Source: DATGKG01 sp963851325 (lineage in GTDB: Bacteria > Desulfobacterota > Binatia > Binatales > Binataceae). Taken from it: a stretch of DNA of 64,000 bases. This document shows, piece by piece, positions 26,417 to 33,178 of this stretch (positions are counted from its first letter, which is position 1; each line of letters opens with the position of its first letter). A program made the translations under genes and the position numbers. The stretch lies in assembly GCA_963851325.1 (NCBI GenBank), contig CAWKOR010000001.1, forward strand, positions 3,348,001 to 3,412,000, in the 5' to 3' direction. The notes beneath the pieces were generated by a model, which worked only from the letters and a program-made list of their open reading frames with translations, was not told the origin of the DNA and did not search any database.

Positions 26417-26998
26417 ATGAAAATTTGCCAGGTCAGCTCGATGACACTTGCAGCCGCCTCCATGGCTATGACGATCGCTATGGTCACTGCTATGGCCGGA
26501 TCCTTATCGTCAGCGAGCAGCACATCGAGCTCTCTGCTACCGCGACACTTTGTCGTTCTGCTAAATCTGGTGACTCAGTATTTTGATTCGATCACAGAAC
26601 AGGAAAGCACCGGCAAAGATTCAACGGCCCAAGGAAATCCTGTCGCGACCAGAGCGGTCTTCTTCATAAACCACGACGGCAGCCTGCTGGTGACGATTAC
26701 GGCTGATAGCTATCGGAACACCTCCGACGCTGCCGCTGCCTATCAGACCGCGCTGCAAAAAAGCGAGGCCGTCCCCGGATTCACTCCGATCGCGATTCCT
26801 CCGGTCGGACAGCAATCCTTCGCCGGAAGCGTCACCCAGGGGACGGAGACACACGTGGGCCTCGGCGCGCTGGATGGTAAGTTCGTTTTTGGAGCGACCT
26901 TGGCCGGTTTCGATGCCACGCCAGATAACGTGGCCAACCTCGTGGGCCTCGCCCGCGCGCAAAACGCTGCTATCGCTGCTGCCGCCGCCTGCCGATAG
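26417..26998 (+). CDS. Small secreted protein of unknown function
   Basis: A 193-residue protein with a long Met/Ala-rich N-terminal hydrophobic segment (about residues 8-35) that fits a signal peptide or an anchor. The rest is Ala/Thr-rich with strands such as AVFFINHDGSLLVTIT and a single C-terminal Cys. I recognise no family. It has the same orientation as the hexahaem cytochrome and lies close behind it, so the two may be expressed together. Its predicted export and position are the only hints to function. Confidence 0.6.
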   Translation: MKICQVSSMTLAAASMAMTIAMVTAMAGSLSSASSTSSSLLPRHFVVLLNLVTQYFDSITEQESTGKDSTAQGNPVATRAVFFINHDGSLLVTITADSYRNTSDAAAAYQTALQKSEAVPGFTPIAIPPVGQQSFAGSVTQGTETHVGLGALDGKFVFGATLAGFDATPDNVANLVGLARAQNAAIAAAAACR

Positions 26999-27022
26999 TT
27001 TGTGCGCCGACCAACCAGATTA

Positions 27023-27784
27023 TCAGATCGCGCGGTGCGGATAGGTCGTCGTTAGCTTCGGGAGCTTCAGGCCGAGCTGGGAGGCGCGGCGTTCCAGCAC
27101 CGTCACATACATCTCCGCGAGGTCCTGGTTGTCGCGCGTCTTGAGCCCATAGCGGATGCAATCGTAGGTGAACCCGCTGCCGGGAGGTCCGAAGAAATTC
27201 ACCGCACGCGGCAGCCATTGCTTGAGCGCTGCCTGCACCGCCTTCTTGCCGAACTTCTTCACCGCGTCGCCGAGCAATTCGGAGGCGAAGATTTCGTGGT
27301 CGGCTTCGTCCTCCATGATCAGCTCGGCGGCCTTCGCATGCGGCGCGTAACTCGAGTCCTGGTAATTCTCGCCGATCATCATCAGGCCGGTCATGTCGAG
27401 GGCGAGCGATGCCATCAGCAGATCCATTTCGCCGCTGGCCTTTTCCGCGAAGTAGCGGGGCGCTTCGAAGGAGGGCGCCTTCATCAGCGGAAGCATCATG
27501 CGGTCGGCGGATTTCTGACTTACGCCGATCTCTTCGAGAGCGCGATAGACGAGGCGCGCGTGCGTGGTTTCCTCCTTGATGTTTTTCTCGATCACCCTTT
27601 TCAGGCCGGGATCGTCGCCGCAAGTTTCGAGCGCGCGCTGGTAGCCGAATGCGGTCAGCTTCTCGGCCATCGCGTGCGCGGCGAGCAGCCGCACCAGGAT
27701 TTTTTCGTAGTGAGGATCGATGCGGCCGGCGCGCAGCTCGGCCGCATCGATTTCGCGTGGCGCATACTGACGCCGGATTGGCAT
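27023..27784 (-). CDS. Ferritin-like diiron protein (PaaA-type phenylacetyl-CoA epoxidase-like)
   Basis: The 253-residue protein shows the four-helix diiron carboxylate pattern: E41, then E72-T-T-H75, E139 and E160-A-D-H163, i.e. the two ExxH motifs with their partner Glu residues. Overall resemblance is to the catalytic subunit of phenylacetyl-CoA epoxidase and related ferritin-like oxidases (SFEAPRYFAEKASGEMDLLM, MTGLMMIGENYQDSSYAPHA). Such proteins use iron and oxygen to epoxidise or hydroxylate acyl-CoA-bound substrates. It is the last gene of an operon with two MaoC hydratases (11-bp gap), which supports a role in CoA-thioester chemistry. The PaaB/C partners are not nearby. Confidence 0.8.
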   Translation of the reverse strand: MPIRRQYAPREIDAAELRAGRIDPHYEKILVRLLAAHAMAEKLTAFGYQRALETCGDDPGLKRVIEKNIKEETTHARLVYRALEEIGVSQKSADRMMLPLMKAPSFEAPRYFAEKASGEMDLLMASLALDMTGLMMIGENYQDSSYAPHAKAAELIMEDEADHEIFASELLGDAVKKFGKKAVQAALKQWLPRAVNFFGPPGSGFTYDCIRYGLKTRDNQDLAEMYVTVLERRASQLGLKLPKLTTTYPHRAI

Positions 27785-27795
27785 CGACGGATTTC

Positions 27796-28233
27796 CTAGT
27801 GAGGGTTTTTCGAAGGCAGCACCACCGTCGCGCTACCTGGAGTAGTTTTCTCGCCCTTGGAGTTTTCCAGCCAGATCTCGCAGTCGACCATATGATGGCC
27901 GCCTTCGACATATTTCTTACTCACGCGGCCGCGACACACAACCTTGGTGCCCGGCTGATCCATGCCGCGATACTGCACGCCAAGTTTTTTGACCCAGCCG
28001 TGATTGCCGGCGAAGTCGGTCGCGAGCTGGCCGAGGAATGCATTCTTGAGCGCGCCATGCAGAATGACGCCCGGCAGCTTGTTGGCGAGCGCGAAGTCCT
28101 TGTCGTAGTGGATTTGATAGAAGTCACCCGACGCGCCCGCGTACTTGACGAGCTGCTGCGTAGTAGGATTTTTCTCCAGCGGACCGATCTCGGTGCCGAC
28201 TTCAACATCTTCGTAATATCGCTGTTGCGCCAT
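27796..28233 (-). CDS. MaoC-family (R)-specific enoyl-CoA hydratase-like protein
   Basis: A 145-residue hot-dog-fold protein. It has the MaoC catalytic pattern D-x-x-x-x-H in GDFYQIHYDKDFA and the following PGVILHGALKNAFLGQL. This group hydrates or dehydrates enoyl-CoA substrates, often as a heteromer of two similar subunits, which fits the related gene just upstream. The start at 28233 is chosen because the AAGGAG site sits seven bases before it; an ATG two codons upstream would place it too close. The start is 11 bp past the stop of the upstream gene. Confidence 0.88.
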   Translation of the reverse strand: MAQQRYYEDVEVGTEIGPLEKNPTTQQLVKYAGASGDFYQIHYDKDFALANKLPGVILHGALKNAFLGQLATDFAGNHGWVKKLGVQYRGMDQPGTKVVCRGRVSKKYVEGGHHMVDCEIWLENSKGEKTTPGSATVVLPSKNPH

Positions 28234-28244
28234 GGTCATGCTCC

Positions 28245-28697
28245 TTAGTAGCGAATCGCGGTCGAGCGTTGCGTCACGCATAGCTCGCCGAACTGGTTGG
28301 TATAACTGGTCTCGATAGTGATGAAGACCATCGGGCCGAGGCGTCCTTCAGACTCGCGCAGGTCGACCAGCTTCGATTGCACGGTGATGCGGTCGCCGGG
28401 GCGGATCGGCTGGAAGTATTCCCAGTCCGAGCCGCCGTCGAGGCCGCGGAACTCGGCGCCCAGTCCCTTCAACGAGACATTGGGAATCGGCGAGCCCATC
28501 GAGCGACAGAAGGTCGGCGGCGCGACCATCCCGCCGAAGACGTGGCGCGCCTCCTTCTCGTCATTGAAGAGCGGATTGGGATCGCCAATCGCTTCGGCAA
28601 AGCGGCGGATTGCGCCGCGCTCGACATCATAGCTGCGCGCCTCGCCAACCGTGCCGATCTGTTTGCGGGCTTCTTCGTCGACAACCTTGTTCGCCAT
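28245..28697 (-). CDS. MaoC N-terminal-like dehydratase subunit (FAS1-type)
   Basis: A 150-residue protein of the MaoC N-terminal (FAS1_DH-like) group, with the sequence YDVERGAIRRFAEAIGDPNPLFND, VVAPPTFCRSMG and FQPIRPGDRITVQSKLV. These domains usually lack the active-site His and pair with a catalytic MaoC subunit, as with HadA/HadB or ChsH1. Here the partner would be the gene at 27796-28233. It is the first gene of a three-gene operon that ends with the diiron protein. The segment before the ATG at 28697 is a divergent promoter region shared with the pterin dehydratase gene. Confidence 0.85.
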   Translation of the reverse strand: MANKVVDEEARKQIGTVGEARSYDVERGAIRRFAEAIGDPNPLFNDEKEARHVFGGMVAPPTFCRSMGSPIPNVSLKGLGAEFRGLDGGSDWEYFQPIRPGDRITVQSKLVDLRESEGRLGPMVFITIETSYTNQFGELCVTQRSTAIRY

Positions 28698-28798
28698 TAA
28701 CCTGATCCTCTCATGGATTGCGCTTTTTAGTGTTCATACCACAGGCCGCGTAACGCGTATAATCGGAGCAACATCTAACCGTACGCAGGGGAACCATC

Positions 28799-29095
28799 AT
28801 GGCAAAACTCAGCCCCGACCAAATCACCGACCAACTGAAGGCGCTGCCCGGATGGGATCGCAAAGGCGAAGCGATCACGAAGCAGTACACCTTCAAGGAG
28901 TTCATGGGCGGGATCCGGTTCATCAACCGAATCGCGGAGATCGCCGAGCAGATGGACCATCATCCGGACATGACGGTGAACTATCGACGCGTTACGTTCT
29001 CGTTATCGACGCACGACCAGGGTGGAATCACGGACAAGGACATCAAGCTGGCGGCGGCGATTGAGCGGGAATTCAAGACGTCAGGGCAGGGCTGA
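28799..29095 (+). CDS. Pterin-4a-carbinolamine dehydratase
   Basis: A 98-residue protein matching the PhhB/DCoH family, which dehydrates 4a-hydroxytetrahydropterins after aromatic amino-acid hydroxylation. The conserved part is FMGGIRFINRIAEIAEQMDHHPDMTVNYRRV, whose E-x-x-x-H-H-P-D core is diagnostic (shown here in pieces: AEQMDHHPDM), followed by LSTHDQGGITDKDIKLA. Length is normal. It is divergent from the MaoC/diiron operon. No phenylalanine hydroxylase gene is nearby, so its client enzyme is unknown. Confidence 0.93.
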   Translation: MAKLSPDQITDQLKALPGWDRKGEAITKQYTFKEFMGGIRFINRIAEIAEQMDHHPDMTVNYRRVTFSLSTHDQGGITDKDIKLAAAIEREFKTSGQG

Positions 29096-29184
29096 CCCGG
29101 AATTATCGACATTACGTCGATAGCGAAAAAGCTCAGCATTCGCGGGCATTTAATGGGTTTGTTTTCGCAATACTGATGCTCGAT

Positions 29185-29345
29185 GAAGTGGTCTTCGAGG
29201 TCCTTCGCAGAGCCTCAGGACCACCGCTCACGATGTTCGCGGTGGGGTTTGTTCTTGCGATGATTGATGCTTGGCGAAGTGGTCTTCGAGGTCCTTCGCA
29301 GAGCCTCAGGACCACCGCTCACGATGTTCGCGGTGGGTTTGTTTC
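29185..29345. repeat. Tandem repeat, 91-bp period
   Basis: Two head-to-tail copies start at 29185 and 29276. A 62-bp core (29185-29246 and 29276-29337) is identical. Each copy contains an inverted repeat GGTCCT ... AGGACC and the CTTCG/CCTCAGG words that recur in the dispersed repeat family at 31.8-33.0 and 37.2 kb. The rest of the 400-bp gap (29096-29500) shows only a possible 6-bp hairpin after 29095. Confidence 0.85.
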
Positions 29346-29500
29346 TGCATTTTCGCATCGTGTGAAATCGCCCTCGCGGCTCGGCGTCGGCGGCGACTTA
29401 ACCGATTGTAGCATTTTCTCGTCGGTTCGTCCGGCGCCCGTGGAACCGCGCTCCGTCGCCGGCGGTTGTATGAAATGAAGACTGACGCGCAGGAGGATGA

Positions 29501-30139
29501 ATGATCTCTCGAAGGCGGATTTTCCTCGCAACTGTAATCATGGCGACGGCGATTTGTGGCGCCTCGATGAGCCTGGCGCGTGCCGCGGATACCTCGGCGC
29601 AAGGCCTCCAAACCGCGACTTTCGCCGGTGGATGCTTCTGGTGCATGCAGCCCGCCTTCGATCACATTCCCGGGGTCGTCTCCACCACGGTCGGTTATAC
29701 CGGCGGCGACAAGCAACATCCCACCTACGAGGAAGTCTCCGACGGCGGCACCGGTCATGCCGAGTCGATCGAGATCACTTTCGATCCGAAGAAGGTCAGC
29801 TATCAGAAATTGCTGGATGTCTTCTGGCACAATATCGATCCGACATCGAAGGACCGCGAGTTCTGCGACGTCGGGCATCAGTATCGCAGTGCGATCTTCT
29901 TCCATGGACCGGAGCAGGAAGCCGAGGCGAAGGCGTCGGAGAAGCAGATCGAGGAAACCAAGCCATTCAAGGATGCGATCGTGACCGAGATCGTGCCGGC
30001 ATCCACCTTCTGGCCGGCCGAGGATTATCATCAGAATTTTTATCTGAAGAATCCGGTCCGCTATAAATTCTATCGTTACAATTGCGGCCGCGATCAGCGC
30101 CTGCGCGAGTTATGGGGTGCTGCCAGCGGCGGCCACTAG
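29501..30139 (+). CDS. msrA: Exported peptide-methionine (S)-S-oxide reductase
   Basis: MsrA reduces the S-epimer of methionine sulfoxide in damaged proteins. The 212-residue protein has the active-site motif GGCFWCMQPAFDHIPGV, the YTGG turn and GHAESIEITFDP, all diagnostic. An N-terminal RRR plus hydrophobic segment (about residues 7-28) indicates export, so it probably works in the periplasm. A second Cys near the C-terminus (YRYNCGRDQR) may act as a resolving residue. A canonical AGGAGG site lies just upstream. It converges on the deoxynucleoside kinase gene, with stops 6 bp apart. Confidence 0.94.
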   Translation: MISRRRIFLATVIMATAICGASMSLARAADTSAQGLQTATFAGGCFWCMQPAFDHIPGVVSTTVGYTGGDKQHPTYEEVSDGGTGHAESIEITFDPKKVSYQKLLDVFWHNIDPTSKDREFCDVGHQYRSAIFFHGPEQEAEAKASEKQIEETKPFKDAIVTEIVPASTFWPAEDYHQNFYLKNPVRYKFYRYNCGRDQRLRELWGAASGGH

Positions 30140-30145
30140 GATTTA

Positions 30146-30784
30146 TCACCCCTTGCGGGGCACGTAATGCTGGACGCCCTGGCCGGCGCGATCGATTTCT
30201 CGAATCAGGTCGGCGAGGTCATTCGGATTATTCACGAAGTCGATCTCCGAAGTATCCACCACCAGCAGCGGCGCCTCGTCATAGTAGAAGAAGAAATCCC
30301 GGTATGCGGTGGAGACTCGCTCCAGATACTCGTAGCTGATGTCGCGCTCGAAATCGCGATTGCGCCGCCGCAGCCGCTCCGCCAATACCTCCACCCGCGC
30401 CAGCAGATACACCACCAGGTCAGGCTTCGCCATCTTAGAATCGAGCAGCTTGTAAATTTGCTCGTATAAAATCAGCTCGTCGGGCGCGAGGTTTAAGTTT
30501 GCGAAGATGCGGTCTTTGGCAAACAAATAGTCCGCGACGGTCGCCTTCTCAAGTAATGATTGCTGCACCAGCTCGCGCTGCTGATTGTAGCGGGTCAGCA
30601 GGAAGTACAACTGTACCGGGATCGCGTACTTTTCCGGATCTTCGTAAAACCGCGCGAGGAACGGATTTTCCTCGCCTTCCTCGAGCAGCAGGCGCGCGTT
30701 GAGCTCGCGCGCGAGCACCTGCGCGAGGCTGGTCTTGCCGACGCCGATGGGGCCCTCCAGCGCGATGTAGGCGCGCCGCTCCAT
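30146..30784 (-). CDS. Deoxynucleoside kinase (deoxyadenosine/deoxycytidine kinase family)
   Basis: A 212-residue kinase of the dGK/dCK/dAK family. It has a P-loop near the start, ALEGPIGVGKTSLAQ, an acidic binding motif in LLLEEGEENPFL, the E-x-R/DR-like motif in VADYLFAKDRIFANL, and the lid RLRRRNRDFE. Such enzymes phosphorylate deoxynucleosides for salvage. Length is normal. It is transcribed with the upstream TPR lipoprotein gene (71 bp gap). The exact nucleoside cannot be told from sequence. Confidence 0.9.
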   Translation of the reverse strand: MERRAYIALEGPIGVGKTSLAQVLARELNARLLLEEGEENPFLARFYEDPEKYAIPVQLYFLLTRYNQQRELVQQSLLEKATVADYLFAKDRIFANLNLAPDELILYEQIYKLLDSKMAKPDLVVYLLARVEVLAERLRRRNRDFERDISYEYLERVSTAYRDFFFYYDEAPLLVVDTSEIDFVNNPNDLADLIREIDRAGQGVQHYVPRKG

Positions 30785-30855
30785 CAGCCCCTTTCGCTCC
30801 GGCTTCGCCTTTTTGGCCGGCGCCGGACGCCTGGGGCTTTCAGGCAGGCCCAGTT

Positions 30856-31704
30856 CTAATGATGTTTTTTTGCTTCGGCGCGAAGTTTATTCACCTCTGC
30901 GTCTGGAGCGCCGGCCCGCTCCATCAGATCCGCCGCGGTCGCATAGTCGGGCGGTTTGCGGCGGATGTAAACCTGCGCGAGCTCGATGTTGGCGGTCTTG
31001 TTGTCCGGATCCGCGGTCAGAACGTCGTTGAGCAGCTTGAAGGTCAGGTCGGGAGCGTCGGCGGCCTTCGCCGCCTCGTTGGCCTTATGCATGATGTCAT
31101 CGGCGCCCGGCTCCAGCGGCTTCTGGGTGGCCTCCGCGATGTACATATAGCCGTTGACCGCGATGGTGTAGGTCTTCACCCCGTCGGCGTATTTCTGTTG
31201 CGCCACCTGCTGATCGCCCTGTTGAACGATAGCCGGAATCGCCTGCCGAATGTCCTCGAGCACGTGGTCGCGCGAATCCTTGGTCTTGGTCTGCTGCAGC
31301 GCGGTCTTGAGGTCCTTCATCCCGGCTTCCGCATCGCCGCTCTTGACCTCGTCGACCGCCTTATCCGCCTGCTGCGAGAGCTGCTGCAGGAAGCGGTAGT
31401 AGCGCGCCTTCGCCATGGTTTTTTGATTGGTCGGATCCTGCTGCGAGGCGATCATGAATTCCTTGCCCGCCTCGTCATAGTCATGCAGATACTCATCGAC
31501 CCGAGCCAACGAATTGTGCGCGTCGGTCAAATTGGGATCTTCTTTGACCGAGATGCGCAATTCAGCCTGGGCGCCTTTAAGGTCGCGCTTTTCGAAAAGA
31601 TCCTCCGCCTTGTAGAGATGCTTCTTCGCGGACGATTGGCATCCGGCGGCGGTCAACACTATGGCAAGAGCGGTCAGGGCAAGTGGGCGCGGAATTCCCC
31701 TCAT
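30856..31704 (-). CDS. TPR-repeat lipoprotein
   Basis: A 282-residue protein with a signal peptide ending in the lipobox LTAAGC, so it is probably lipid-anchored in the envelope. The mature part contains TPR-like helices (AKKHLYKAEDLFEKRDLKGAQ and DPNLTDAHNSLARVDEYLHDYDEAGKEF are read as adjacent units; TADPDNKTANIELAQVY is a late one). It should act as a scaffold for protein interactions. The ATG at 31704 has GAGGAAAA upstream. No other envelope-assembly gene adjoins it except the kinase in the same operon. Function beyond this is unknown. Confidence 0.85.
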   Translation of the reverse strand: MRGIPRPLALTALAIVLTAAGCQSSAKKHLYKAEDLFEKRDLKGAQAELRISVKEDPNLTDAHNSLARVDEYLHDYDEAGKEFMIASQQDPTNQKTMAKARYYRFLQQLSQQADKAVDEVKSGDAEAGMKDLKTALQQTKTKDSRDHVLEDIRQAIPAIVQQGDQQVAQQKYADGVKTYTIAVNGYMYIAEATQKPLEPGADDIMHKANEAAKAADAPDLTFKLLNDVLTADPDNKTANIELAQVYIRRKPPDYATAADLMERAGAPDAEVNKLRAEAKKHH

Positions 31705-31800
31705 TACGATTTTCCTCTATCGGGCTCCCCGAGAACCCTGCTTAACACTATTAGCAAACGACGGAAGAGTTTCTATGCCGATGGTGCAAATTGTCAAGCG

Positions 31801-32010
31801 CACCTCGGCACCGCCGAGGTGCGTCCTGAGCGCTTCGCGAAGGACCCCGGGGTGCGCGGACGCCCCCGCACCTCGGCACCGCCGAGGTGCGCTCCTGAGC
31901 GCCGCGCGAAGGATCTCTGGGTGCATGGCCGCCGGGCACCTCAGCACCGCCGGGCTGGCTGCGCATCCTGAGCCCCGCCCCCGCCCATGTCATCCCGAGC
32001 GAGGCGCGCC
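31801..32010 (+). repeat. 68-bp-period tandem repeat array, three units (dispersed family A)
   Basis: Units begin at 31801, 31869 and 31937. Each has a perfect or near-perfect palindrome CACCTCGG-CACCG-CCGAGGTG, then CCTGAGCG and a GCGAAGGA word; the third unit is more diverged and ends in CATGTCATCCCGAGCGAGG. The same units recur at 32736-32930, so the HicAB genes lie between direct copies. Related words occur at 29185, 37193 and 38083. The remaining intergenic sequence to 32084 shows no gene. Confidence 0.8.
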
Positions 32011-32084
32011 GAGTCGCCAAGCGGGGCGTCAAAGCCGCACCTCCGCCCAGCGATGCGGCCTGCTCGGTAAATCCCTCGCGATGT

Positions 32085-32102
32085 GGTACCGGATACGGTA
32101 TC
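32085..32102. promoter_or_regulatory. Putative HicAB operator palindrome
   Basis: GGTACCG and CGGTATC (6 of 7 positions inverted) flank a GATA spacer directly before the hicA ATG. Toxin-antitoxin promoters are commonly autoregulated at such sites. No -35/-10 pair was assigned with confidence. Confidence 0.35.
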
Positions 32103-32369
32103 ATGTTTCCGGTGAGCCGATGGAGCGAACTGGTTGAATCAGCACGCGCAAGCCCTGCCAACGTTCGCTTCCGCGACTTGTGCAGCTTGCTCGTCCATAT
32201 CGGTTGGGGACTCGACCGGAAGCGCGGCTCACATCTGATATATCGGCATTCGTGGCGGCGAGACCTGCCTTTGGTCAATCTCCAGGAAGGTCGGAGCGGG
32301 AAAGCCAAACCATATCAAGTGCGCCAGGTTTTGGGATTGATCGATGCTCACAAGCTTGAGGTGAAGTGA
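32103..32369 (+). CDS. hicA: HicA-type toxin (mRNA interferase)
   Basis: An 88-residue HicA-family protein; these cleave mRNA in a translation-independent way and are neutralised by HicB. The C-terminal two-thirds is diagnostic: NVRFRDLCSLLVHIGWGLDRKRGSHLIYRH contains the catalytic His of the G-S-H motif (RKRGSHLIYRH), followed by LVNLQEGRSGKAKPYQVRQVL. The residues before that are less conserved and the start could be slightly downstream. The stop overlaps the hicB start codon by one base. Direct copies of the family-A repeat array flank the pair. Confidence 0.85.
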   Translation: MFPVSRWSELVESARASPANVRFRDLCSLLVHIGWGLDRKRGSHLIYRHSWRRDLPLVNLQEGRSGKAKPYQVRQVLGLIDAHKLEVK

Positions 32370-32764
32370 TGCCAGAGCCGTTTAACTACCGCGTTGTCGT
32401 CGAGTGGAGCGCCGAGGACGACGCTTTTGTCGCTCGCGTCCCTGCCCTGTCAGGATGCGCAGCCCACGGCCGCACCCCCGAAGCAGCGACGGGCGAAGCA
32501 GTAATCGCAGCGCGGGGCATCATTGAATCGATGCGCGCGCATGGCGATGCGCTCCCGCTGTCCGACATAACCACCGGTCATTCGGGGCAACTGCGCCTTC
32601 GCCTTCCGCGTTCGCTGCACGAGCGGCTCAGCCGGATGGCCGCCCTCGATGGCGTCTCGTTGAATCAGGAACTGGTGGCATTGCTCGCATCGAGCGCGGG
32701 GACAAAAGCCGAGCCGGTAACTCGCCGCCCTCGCGCACCTCGGCATCGCCGAGGTGCGTCCTGA
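32369..32764 (+). CDS. hicB: HicB-type antitoxin with Arc-like DNA-binding C-terminus
   Basis: A 131-residue antitoxin. Residues 4-65 form the HicB partial-RNase-H-like domain (YRVVVEWSAEDDAFVARVP, LSGCAAHGRTPEAATGEAV), and residues 70-110 look like a ribbon-helix-helix domain (LRLRLPRSLHERLSRMAAL, DGVSLNQELVALLAS) that would bind the operator. The start ATG at 32369 overlaps the hicA stop in TGATG. The final residues (about 122-131, APRHRRGAS) and the stop codon come from a family-A repeat unit starting at 32736, so the repeat appears to have replaced or extended the natural end. Confidence 0.85.
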   Translation: MPEPFNYRVVVEWSAEDDAFVARVPALSGCAAHGRTPEAATGEAVIAARGIIESMRAHGDALPLSDITTGHSGQLRLRLPRSLHERLSRMAALDGVSLNQELVALLASSAGTKAEPVTRRPRAPRHRRGAS

Positions 32765-32930
32765 GCGGTTGGCGAAGGACCCTCGGTGTGCGGCTGCCTG
32801 GCGCCGCTAGGGTGACATGGGTCCTGAGCGCCACGCGAAGGATCCCGGTTCGTGTTCGCCCCAGCACCGCTTGGCTGCGCATCCTGAGCCCCGCCCCCGC
32901 CCATGTCATCCCGAGCGAGGCTGCCGAGTC
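32736..32930 (+). repeat. Family-A repeat array, second copy (downstream of hicB)
   Basis: Begins CACCTCGG-CATCG-CCGAGGTG at 32736, with further units near 32804 and 32860. The last part is identical or nearly so to 31955-32003 (GGCTGCGCATCCTGAGCC then CGCCCATGTCATCCCGAGC). Same orientation as the array upstream of hicA. The first unit overlaps the end of hicB. Confidence 0.8.
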
Positions 32931-32982
32931 GACCGCGAGGCGCGCCGAGCGGTCGCCCTGAGTGCAGCGAAGGGCCTCCGCG

Positions 32983-33083
32983 AAGCGATGCTCCTGGACC
33001 CTCTCCCGATGGGAGAGGTTGCGCCATCTGATGGCGCTGGTGTGGGACCTTATTCAGCGCGCCTCGCGCGATTCAGGAATTCC
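32983..33083 (+). repeat. Left ~100-bp inverted repeat beside the nuclease-STAND gene
   Basis: This segment, ending GCGCGATTCAGGAATTCC at 33083, is the reverse complement of 37088-37187 with roughly ten mismatches and one or two small gaps by eye. Long exact blocks include GGTTGCGCCATCTGATGGCG and GGGACCTTATT. It ends 95 bp downstream of the gene's stop codon. Sequence 33084-33178 between repeat and gene shows nothing else. Confidence 0.8.
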
Positions 33084-33178
33084 GATTGTTTTCTCCGGCA
33101 CAAGCCGATGCTTGTGCCCTCCCCCCCTCGCCCCTCGTTCTCGTAACCGTCTATCCCGGCTTGTTAGCAAGTCCTACT

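Noticed and set aside
29306..30031. Minus-strand frame of 241 residues
   Set aside because: Antisense to msrA; no recognisable domain.
30859..31971. Plus-strand frame of 370 residues
   Set aside because: Antisense to the TPR lipoprotein, which has a signal peptide, lipobox and good repeats.
31801..32930. Possible CRISPR array
   Set aside because: Unit period is 68 bp with no distinct variable spacers, only two or three units at each site, and no cas genes.
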